Shown here: positions 52,989 to 61,637 of the stretch, in pieces
How the letters are laid out: every line of letters starts with the position of its first letter
Numbering within the stretch: position 1 is the first letter of the stretch
NCBI GenBank assembly: GCA_027923505.1
Contig: BROI01000040.1
Coordinates: forward strand, 1 to 64,000
Length of the DNA: 64,000 nucleotides
Origin: Mayamaea pseudoterrestris
Lineage: Eukaryota > Bacillariophyta > Bacillariophyceae > Sellaphorales > Sellaphoraceae
Reading direction: 5' to 3'
Program-made: the position numbers and the translations under genes
The notes under the pieces: model-generated
Databases searched by the model: none
What the model was told of the DNA's origin: nothing
What the model saw: only the letters and a program-made list of their open reading frames with translations

Positions 52989-55268
52989 TTATTCCTTCAC
53001 TTCGTCATACTCATACTCGGCAAACTTGGGCATCGTCCTTGGCAAGGCCACCTCCGGAAGTGACTTTAACAATCCACTCCACGCCGGAGTCTCCGGTCCT
53101 TCATGACGCCACGCCTTGACATCCGTGGGCAACTTGTGATCCGCCAACGAGTTCCACATGCACTCGCGCCAGGCAACGTCGCGGTAAATTTCCGGCTTGC
53201 CGGAAGCGCCAAAGGCAAACAGAATGCGCGTCTCGCGGACGCGCAGAATGATATTATCGACCCGAACCCAAAGGCGCGCCAAGACGTAGCTGCAGGTGGG
53301 CATGACGCGGAGCTTGACACTGTACTGCACCTGCCCATTGTCGTGCATGTCATCCTCAAAGAGAATAATTTCGTCGAAAAAGAGAATGGGAACCGTCGTG
53401 TCTGTCAACAAGCCAACATTCATACCCGACTCCGAGAGCTCCTTCCACTTGCCTCCTTCGTGCTTGCCAGTAAATGGCGTGCTGTAGGTCCAGTCGTAGT
53501 GAAACACGGAAGAGACCTTGTCATTCTCACCTGCTCCATGTTTGCGCTTGCTATCCCAAAGCTTGGCGTCGCGCGCCCTCATGACTGAAACACCATTGTG
53601 CGAAATGCGCGAGTGGATCGCAATCTCGTGGTGCGCCTTGGCCCAAGCCTCGAGCGCATCCGAGCAGTCCCAGCTGAACCAAACACCATGTCCCTCCATG
53701 GCAACATGCGCCGTCGGAAAGACCATTTCCGGCAAGCAAATCTTGCGACGCGGACGAGGAATGCTACGCGACTGCGCCATGTCTTCCAACTGCGCTCCAT
53801 GCTGCTTGTACCACGCCTCATCGGCGATTGGACCCTGCGACGTTCCAATGTCAAAGCCAGCCACCGAAATTCCAACCAACGCATTCTCCCACGTGAGCGG
53901 CTTGGCGTACTGCTGGATGAGCGGCGAAACGTGACGCTTGCTGGAGACCTCGCGCGGCGCAAACAATTTGCCAGAGTTCTTCCCGCTGCTACTCATGCGC
54001 TTCACGTACGACTGCGAAAGAACGGCCGACTCGCCTGGTTCATGCGTAATGGGCGGCAATGGCGTCGGAGTAGGCTTGGTAGCAACTGGAGCAGGCGCTG
54101 GAGCAGGCGCAGCAACTGGAGCAGGCGCTGGAGCAGACGCAGCAACTGGTTTGGGAGCTTCTTTTTCCGCTTCCACTTCCGCTGGCTCCTCGGAGTGGGG
54201 AACCGGAGACAATCTTGAAACAGCGGCTGCCACAGCTCCACCAACAGCCGCAGCAGCTCCACCAATGGCCGCCGCCGCATCAGAAAAGACTGATGTTGCT
54301 GGCGCTTCGACGGGTCCTTCGTCGTCACTTTCCTCGTCATCTTCCACCTCCACTGGAAGCGGCGGCGCCGGCGTGCCATTCTCCAAACTCTCCGTCAACT
54401 TGTTCGCATAGACTGCCTTGAGAAACTGTTCCCAGTTGCCCCAGTAGACAATGTTTTCATAGTTGCGCAGAAAAAAGAGCGGATACACGGCGCGCTGGCC
54501 GGAAATCTCAAAGAGCTGCGCGCGAACGTCCTTTTGCGTCACGTCACCGGCATCCACCGTCTCGTAGTCCAACTTTAACGCCTTGAGCCTCGAGTTGGCC
54601 AGGTTTTGGTGAATGAGCTGCTGCTGGTTGAGCGTGGCCGAGCTCATGAAGTAAAGCAACTTGTAGTTGCTGCTGGTGCCATTGGAGGTCGAGCCGTTGG
54701 TAGCAGCAGCAACAGCTGCACTCTTGTCCTGCGCCACCGGGCCCGTCTCCACCGATTCGGCGTCGGCATCCACCCCATGCAGCGACTTGCCTGCGTCACT
54801 GCTCGTCGGCGGACTCTCGGCTTCGAGCCACGTTTCGTGGACATGAATCCACTGCATGCCGGTCGAAATCTTTTCCAAGAGACAGGTACTCAATCGTCCA
54901 AACTGAATGTCTTCGCCGTTTTGCTTCCAGCTCTGCCACTCCTCGTAGGTCACGAGGCAGTGCTTGGAGTTTGACCACAGCAAGCGCACATTGTAAATCG
55001 CAATGTCAAAGACGCGATCCTTGTAGACTCCATACTTTTGAAGCAAATGATTCACCAAGACTTGGCTGCCTCGGATGAACTGTCCATTGGGAGCAACGTG
55101 CGAAAAGGATGGCGCCAGACGATGGTTTAAATCGTCGGTGAGTTCCTGGCGGTCGCGCTTGCCTTGGAACCACGAGACAAAGAGGGCGTGGAGCTCCTGG
55201 ACGTGAGTGCGACACTCAACTAAAAGAGCATCCGATTCAAGCTTGTTGGAGAGTGAGCTGGAGGTCAT
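52989..55268 (-). CDS. SnoaL-like + SH3BGR/thioredoxin-fold + TIP41 fusion protein
   Basis: 759 residues in one uninterrupted frame from ATG 55268. Domain 1 (about 20-150): a DUF4440/SnoaL-like NTF2 fold, ELHALFVSWFQGKRDRQELT ... SFSHVAPNGQFIRGSQVLVN ... WIHVHETWLEA. Domain 2 (about 201-290): SH3BGR/glutaredoxin-like fold, YKLLYFMSSATLNQQQ, LKALKLDYETVDAGD, YPLFFLRNYENIVYWGNWEQ; no CxxC, so no redox centre. An Ala/Pro linker follows (about 300-410). Domain 3 (about 508-740): TIP41 family, CLPEMVFPTAH, YDWTYSTPF, VPILFFDEIILFEDDMHDNG, VKLRVMPTCSYVLARLWVRV. TIP41/TIPRL binds PP2A-type phosphatase catalytic subunits in TOR and stress signalling. The family is normally about 270 residues and stands alone, so the fusion is unusual. 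Confidence 0.85.
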   Translation of the reverse strand: MTSSSLSNKLESDALLVECRTHVQELHALFVSWFQGKRDRQELTDDLNHRLAPSFSHVAPNGQFIRGSQVLVNHLLQKYGVYKDRVFDIAIYNVRLLWSNSKHCLVTYEEWQSWKQNGEDIQFGRLSTCLLEKISTGMQWIHVHETWLEAESPPTSSDAGKSLHGVDADAESVETGPVAQDKSAAVAAATNGSTSNGTSSNYKLLYFMSSATLNQQQLIHQNLANSRLKALKLDYETVDAGDVTQKDVRAQLFEISGQRAVYPLFFLRNYENIVYWGNWEQFLKAVYANKLTESLENGTPAPPLPVEVEDDEESDDEGPVEAPATSVFSDAAAAIGGAAAAVGGAVAAAVSRLSPVPHSEEPAEVEAEKEAPKPVAASAPAPAPVAAPAPAPAPVATKPTPTPLPPITHEPGESAVLSQSYVKRMSSSGKNSGKLFAPREVSSKRHVSPLIQQYAKPLTWENALVGISVAGFDIGTSQGPIADEAWYKQHGAQLEDMAQSRSIPRPRRKICLPEMVFPTAHVAMEGHGVWFSWDCSDALEAWAKAHHEIAIHSRISHNGVSVMRARDAKLWDSKRKHGAGENDKVSSVFHYDWTYSTPFTGKHEGGKWKELSESGMNVGLLTDTTVPILFFDEIILFEDDMHDNGQVQYSVKLRVMPTCSYVLARLWVRVDNIILRVRETRILFAFGASGKPEIYRDVAWRECMWNSLADHKLPTDVKAWRHEGPETPAWSGLLKSLPEVALPRTMPKFAEYEYDEVKE

Positions 55269-56190
55269 GGTGATGCTGATAATGAAATGACTATAAGTGA
55301 AAGCGAAGCCTTATAGCAGAGGGAAGTAGTGAGCGAAAGAAGGGAACAAAGGGATCAATGGTGCTTGCTTGCTTTTTGTCTTTCCTCTAGAAGCCTTGAT
55401 TCGAAAGAGAAAGGAAGGCTATCACTATCTACTCCGATCAAACAGCAAGAGAGACTATGGCTTGCTGCTTGTGTGTTTGTTGATGGCAGTGGCAGGATCA
55501 TCATGCCTTCAAGCAGCGCGGCGGAGTTTCGAAGGAGTCATTTTGGGTCATTTTGACGGAGTCGTGCATCGACGGAAGGACGTTTTGTAATCGCAGTCTG
55601 TCCTTGACCGACAGCTTCCCGATACGACTACGTACTGTATGTTATACCATTGCACCTCAAGGATGGCAATTTGAAATAATAAAGTAGCAGCATGTTTCAA
55701 GCGCAAAACGGAGTGTTGGCGCAACTACATCGCTTTTGAATGAAGCACATAGCTTCCCAGCATAAACTGCCGGCAGATTGAGCGCCTTGGTGCGTCACTT
55801 CTTGGTCCTCTGCGCGTCATTGTTGGCCGTTTTGAAAGATTTCCGAACCCAACACTGGGCATGGAACAGAGCGTGTCGTTCCCAGAACTCTAAAATGTCA
55901 TTTTTCGCACACTGGGCTAATTAAATTCCGTCCCAGATGACCGTTTCGTTAAATACTCGTCACATCGTCATCAAAGAATCGGTGTAATGCAGTGTCATTC
56001 GTCAGCTTCCGGTCACGGGGAACATGCTAAATATTCCCGTTGGGTCATGACGAATAGAGAACGGAACTCGAGGAACAGCCGCATGTCCGCCACTCCGAAC
56101 CACTCGCGCTCCTCACTCTACATTCATCCACATTTTTCGCTTTCGGTCCGTTTCAATCGACAAACACGCAACCACAATCAACACACTGCC
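55269..56190. other. Intergenic between divergent genes, about 0.9 kb
   Basis: Two TCATTTTG direct copies (about 55539 and 55549) follow a pattern like that near 18735. The open frame upstream of 56191 (from 55987) is probably 5' UTR. No other gene is supported. Confidence 0.4.
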
Positions 56191-56574
56191 ATGATGAGCG
56201 ACAACGGATACAGCCATTCACTGGACATGCAAATGCTGCAAGCCGCTTTGATGCAGGCGCAGGAGGAGCTTCGACAAAGCCTCTTCGCACTGGCGCAGGA
56301 GCAGCAACGACAACCATCGAACGGAGCAAGCAGCAACGGTAGCGAACGAACTCACGACAACAACACCAACTCGCGTTCGGAAGAGTCGATGCAGACGCGA
56401 CAACCTTTGACTCCGGCGAGTGCTGCGACGGATTTGACGGATGCCCAGTTTGTGTACCATGCGCTCAGCGAGGCACTGCAGATTACGCTAGAACAACGAG
56501 ACGACGACGACGATGCGATGGATTCAATGGACAAGGCAGGCAGCAGTGGGCATGAAAGCGAACGACGACACTAG
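56191..56574 (+). CDS. Small Gln/Ser-rich protein with amphipathic helix
   Basis: 127 residues from ATG 56191 (CTGCCATGATG); the frame is open upstream to 55987 but that part is basic and unlike the rest. The region LDMQMLQAALMQAQEELRQS through LFALAQEQQRQ (about residues 11-40) is one long Gln-rich amphipathic helix. A second helix, DLTDAQFVYHALSEALQITL (about 80-100), ends in an acidic run. No family recognised; dimerisation through the first helix is a guess. Confidence 0.45.
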   Translation: MMSDNGYSHSLDMQMLQAALMQAQEELRQSLFALAQEQQRQPSNGASSNGSERTHDNNTNSRSEESMQTRQPLTPASAATDLTDAQFVYHALSEALQITLEQRDDDDDAMDSMDKAGSSGHESERRH

Positions 56575-57152
56575 AATTCTTAGAGTGCGACACTTGGATG
56601 GTTGGCCGCATACGACTCGGCGATTGATGCATTGCGCTTTTCATCTGCCTCCTACGGCTCCCATTCACATTCACATTTACATTACATTACACTCAATATT
56701 ATAGACTTTTCATGATCACACGTCAACTTTTATCGCATCGACAAGTGTATGAGTAGCTCCTGCAACGACTCGGGACATGTTCGAGTCGATAGAGCGAAAT
56801 GAAGCTTCCTTCCTTGGCGAATCTCGAGCGCCTCAAGGTACTTGCGCAATAGTTGTAGTATCGCCTACGTTTCAAATTATTGATCGGGTCGAATAGCTTG
56901 TAACGAAACGTCGTGGTCAAGCAACTACCCGAGAAAAAAAATAATGACCGGCCTTGCTTCAAGAAAACGTCATTGAGACGCAGCGGTACTTGGATCTTGA
57001 AGGCGCAAAGATTTTGCTCCTCGCTCAACTTTTCGAGGAGCGTGCCACAAGTCGAGGCCGGCCCATCACGAATCTCGCCTTGACATTATTCGCTTTCTTG
57101 CAGCTCCGTTTATCATATTACCTACGCTATATTCAAATACAAAAAAGCAATC
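56575..57152. other. Intergenic upstream of the Alba gene
   Basis: 580 bp between two plus-strand genes. I see no gene and no clear motif. Confidence 0.4.
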
Positions 57153-57842
57153 ATGGACAAGTACCGACTCGTGCAGGAGCTGCCCGAGGAAACCTCAACA
57201 GACTTTGAGCAAGACTGTTATCCGCAGGTCCGCATCACGCAGCAAGGCAAGCCTCGCAACTACATTAGTTACGCATTGAGTTTGTTCGTAAGTAAAATGA
57301 ATATATGTAACTGAATATGTAACTGAGTGAATGAATGAATGAATGAATGAATGAAAAACGCGAGCATCTACTTGTCGCTCGATGGAGCAACTTGGATTCA
57401 CACTCACTCTCTCCTCGTCTTGACTCTTGACAATGTTCGCAACAACCACCATTACAAACAGTCCGACGGATCGCATCACACGATTGTCCTCAAGGCCATG
57501 GGCCGCGCCATTAACAAGGCTGTCACCATTTGCGAAATCATCAAGCGCAAGCTGCCCGTCCATCAACTCCACGAGTTGTCGAGCGTCGAAATGACGGACG
57601 TTTACGCTCCACTCGAGGAAGGTTTGGATCAGGTCGTTTCCAAGCGACACGTGAGCTGCATGCGCATATTACTGAGTCTGTCGAGTGAGAATATGGACAT
57701 TAATCACTATGGCTACCAGCCGCCATTGAGTCAATACGAAATGCAGCAGCAGCAGTACGCGCCCATGCAGCATCATGCGGCGCAGTATCCGCCGTTGCCA
57801 GCGCAGCAGCAGCAACACTACTACGTGGCGCCGCACGTGTAA
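57153..57842 (+). CDS. Alba-domain nucleic-acid-binding protein
   Basis: Exon 1 57153..57287 and exon 2 57462..57842 (GTAAGT/AACAG, phase 0), 171 residues. Joined sequence: YPQVRITQQGKPRNYISYAL, then IVLKAMGRAINKAVTICEII, then HELSSVEMTDVYAPLEEGLD and SKRHVSCMRILLSLS. This matches plant and protist Alba proteins along the whole domain (about 20-125), including the basic loop. The tail (about 128-171) is Gln/Tyr/Pro-rich (YGYQPPLSQYEMQQQQYAPM), prion-like. Eukaryotic Albas bind RNA/DNA and act in translation control, RNA stability or RNase P/MRP. The intron (174 bp) carries a TGAA tandem run. Confidence 0.93.
57328..57356. repeat. (TGAA)n microsatellite inside the Alba intron
   Basis: Seven tandem TGAA units beginning 40 bp after the donor. 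It is intronic, so length changes would not alter the protein. Confidence 0.85.
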
Positions 57843-58175
57843 AAGTCATAGAGAGGCGTTTTGTTAACTTGTGCGGGTGCAGGCGTACATGATGTTTCGG
57901 GCCAGCACTCGGAGGGGAGACGAACACATTCGGCTGCGGCAACGCAGCAAGCAGCAAGCCATTCAGACTAGCTTATATATATATTATACACATGGTATTA
58001 CTCATTCATACATTATTTCTTACTATGATATCTGCAATGCAACACGAGCGTCTCCATTTTCGACGGAGTAGGAGCACCGCTTGGACAAACTACCAATCGT
58101 TTGGCAGCTTTCCGAGTCATGAACACTGTCGCGTTGCTGCAACGTTTGGAAACCAAGACTGCCAGCGGACTGCTG
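57843..58175. other. Intergenic, convergent 3' ends
   Basis: Shared 3' region of the Alba and NOX/FRE-like genes. Only a short TATATATATAT stretch (57976-57986) stands out. Confidence 0.4.
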
Positions 58176-61094
58176 CTAGACACTTTCGTGACTCTCCAAG
58201 ACGAGCTCCATTTGATGCTTGTCGTTGCCAATCATGGCCAATGTCATGTCATGGAGCAACTTGTGCGTGCGAATCTCAAGCGCGAGCGCTTTCCTTCCCA
58301 CGTAGGCAAGCAGCGTGTTGGTGCTGCTACGTTGCGAGCAAACCAAGTGAACGAAATGATGCTCCAGAATGCGTGCCACGTTGGGCCGGCCGTAGTAAAT
58401 TTTAAAGCATTGAAACAAGGATGTTGCGTTCCACTCGAGCTGCAGCAGCTCGTTGGCAGCAACGTTTGGATCCGTCACGTAGATTCGCACGCGGCAGACT
58501 TGCTTGGCGCGATGGACACCCACCGACGCGACCAGCTCGTTCCAGACGGATTCAATGTCGGGCAGTATTTCGGATACGAGCAAGGCCGATCGGCAAATCC
58601 AAATTACGTCAAGTCGTTCTAAACCACCATGCGGTTGGCCAGGAATAATGGTTTTGTAGTGGGGCTCGACAGCCATGCTCCAGACGCGCAAAACCATGTA
58701 GGCGGTGAAGCAGCAGTAGAGAGTCACTTGGGCGGGACTCCATGGTGGCTGCAACTTGCACCAATACCAGTCGCAAAAGGGAGCAACGACAATGCACAAG
58801 ACATCGACGAAGCCATAAATGCTGCCGCTGTCTCGACGAAAAAGCGCCGCCATGGCAAACATGAGCTGAAAAACGGCGGATCCAGCCAGTAGACTCATCG
58901 TCCAAAGAGAAAAATGCATGGCGGCGGCGTCAAGGGAGTGCCAACTGATGGTGAACACCACGAGTGCGAAACCAAATATAGCCACATGCCCAAGTAAAAC
59001 AACGCCAAGCATGGACCGGGTCGCTTGCGCAGCGGCCTTTCTAAGCTCGTGCATGGTCCGTCGGCGTTCTTGGGGCGAACCGTCTCCAGCATTTCCTGCA
59101 CTGCGGTGAATGTCGTCTCGAATCAACTCCTTCCACAAGTCGGACCGCAACGGATGCATCAATTTGTTGTAGCGGTCCGAAGAGTGACAATGACGAGCAA
59201 GCCAGCACCAGGCCGACTGCCATAGCTTGTGAGCACTAGAGCCACTTTCTCCATCCGTCTCGGAAATAACATTCAATTCGCGGCGTCGTCGTTCAGAGTC
59301 GCGCAATGCCTTCGGATTCAGACGTATATGGCGACGCATATGCTGCTTATACATGCTTAAAATTGGTACAATACCTGAGCATGGGAGGAGAGTTGTAGTT
59401 AGTGCATTTGTGTCGAAAATAAACGCAAGACATTAGAGTTCATCAACGCACCAGTCCCCGTCCCAATTACAAGGGCATGCGATAAGGCGCTCGTCTGGGC
59501 CAGAGGCGTTCCATAAGGACCCATGACATCAACATGTAGCGTCGTGGGAAAGAGCTTATTTGTCGTTTCGTTCGCATTCAAAAGCTGCTGTTGCTCTAAA
59601 TGTTTCCACAACTTGTTCGTCCAACTTTCTTCACGACTCGACACTTGAACGACAAATTCCATGCAAAAGGACTCTGGCTCGCTCGCAAAGCTAAACGGGT
59701 GCCATTCCGAAGTTCCAATGGCTGGAATGCGTAAACGAGCGTATTGGCCGGGTTGGAATTGCAGAAGCGTCGGGCGATGTAGCTTTATGATGAGCATTCG
59801 ACCCGTGTCGGCGCCACTTTCAACATTGTTGGTATATCCACTCGCAGCAGTCGGTTGAATCAAGGAGCAATGCAGTAACGTCGTCCGATACGATGGCTGC
59901 GCCAAGCGGTCGCACACGTACAGCAAGAAACTCGCCGCAACCCACGAAAAGCACTGGCTCCGATGCATCGCACCAGCCCGCTGCTGATTGTCAAACGTAT
60001 GGGCAATGGTAATCACGTAGAGCAGCAGGAAACCAATGCGATGGATTTTAAGAAAGATGGCGTACGAAATGTCGCGTCGAATCAAACTCGAAACTGTAAT
60101 GAGTGTTATCAACCCAAACATGGCCAGACCAGACATCATAATCTCCGATGTGAGCTTGTCGCAGTATTCTTGTTCACCTGATACGTTGAGACAGGTGGGG
60201 ATGAGATTACGAATTATGGAATTTTGACTGCTCCAACCTGCACCTTTTCAAAGCGTACCATGCGCAAGGCAGAGAAAGCTTGTCAGCCCCATGCCAAGCG
60301 TCAAACCAAGCGTTGCGAGTGCAAAGATCCAATACCCCACGTATGCATGAACGTCCGGCATGTTTCGCAGCGGAACGTATTTTTCCAGATTGGAATGCTG
60401 CAACGCCAAACTAGTAATGGAGCGTTTCATCACTGTCAGCGGAAGTATTGCCATTTGCAACAAAATCGCATGAGCCGCTCCGTAGTCGAGCGATGGAACA
60501 ATCAAGCGCATCCAGTAGTAGAACGATTCGGAATCGAGTGATTCTTTCTGGCGATGAAACTTGATGATAAAGTAGTGCGCTGCAATTGGACGAGGCGAGG
60601 ATGACGAACGTTGGTGAGGGTGAGCATATTGCTGAATATAACGGTGCAAGTATATTTGTTATTTCGTTTTCATTGTGATTGCATCACTCACTCCATACGC
60701 ATAGAGTCGCCACCAAGTGCAAGCCCATCCAAACGAGTTTCTGGCGGTTCGCGTAGATTTTGAGCATGATTCGCGTGAAACAACTTGGCGGCGGCGGCGG
60801 CAATTGAAAGGCTTGGCGTAGCAGTTGCTTCGTTGACTCTTGGCTATGAATGTTGCAAGTAGAGGTATCTGACTGGAAACGTGACGAGACTTCGACGTCG
60901 TCGTCGTCGTGTTTGCCATGGTGCAGCCATGCTTCGTCGTCATCGTTGCTACTCTCGTCGACATTCGTTGCTACCAGCGTAGACTTGATACGACGATCCA
61001 TTGCATCATGTGAAACGTTACTGCAGTCACTATTCAGTGAGTGATACTTGTGAATTCTGTCTGGCAAAGCTTGGTTCGCTTCGAAAGGCGCCAT
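58176..61094 (-). CDS. NADPH oxidase / ferric-reductase-like flavocytochrome
   Basis: Four exons: 61094..60699, 60631..60259, 60177..59452 and 59374..58176. Introns are 67, 81 and 77 bp, and each junction restores a family motif. The product has 897 residues. An acidic N-terminal part is followed by the heme membrane domain; KIHRIGFLLLYVITIAHTF has the H-x13-H heme pair. FAD site: FQPGQYARLRI and EWHPFSFAS. NADPH site: HALVIGTGTGIVPILSMYKQ, whose GTGTG is made across intron 3. After this the nucleotide domain is interrupted by about 200 residues with at least four hydrophobic segments (MLGVVLLGHVAIFGFALVVF; LWTMSLLAGSAVFQLMFAMA). It resumes with CRVRIYVTDP and FKIYYGRPNVARIL. Electron transfer from NADPH to oxygen or Fe(III) is expected; which acceptor cannot be told. 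Confidence 0.85.
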
Positions 61095-61637
61095 GCTCAA
61101 TCGATAATCGATACAATGCAATGCGCTCGCTAGATGCTAATGTTAAAACCGAGACAGAATCAAGTCGCTGATCGAAAGCGATGATGATGATGATTAGAGC
61201 GCCGTCAGTTTATAAAGGCTGCTAAAGATGACGGCAGTGCACCATGCTGGTTGTGAACGAAGGATCCGAAGGATCTTTTGCGTTGTTCCGTTCAGTACCG
61301 TTATGACGCAATTTTTCTATGCAGGAAACGACATGAAATCGGAGCGGTGTTGAAACGAATGCGGTCACTGTCCAGTCAGAATCAATTAGCTCGTATGTGT
61401 GTCATTGAATGACGGAGTTCGTCAGCCAAGACATTGGGCAATAACACTGCTCGTGGAAAAGTCATTTTGACTTGAAGATGTCTTTGCTGCCCGCACCGAG
61501 GCAGTACTGCTCCACGTAATCGGAGATTTGGTCGTGCAAAATGTGTCATGGCATAGTTACGACCAAAATATCGAAAGCACGAGGGCGCACCAAGCTTTCG
61601 ATGCATCTCACAAATCGAAATCGAACGCAACAACAAT
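61095..61637. other. Intergenic between divergent genes
   Basis: 540 bp between the starts of the NOX/FRE-like gene (-) and the metalloprotease (+), so probably two promoters. ATCGATAATCGATA palindrome-like sequence lies at 61099-61114. No gene is seen. Confidence 0.4.
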
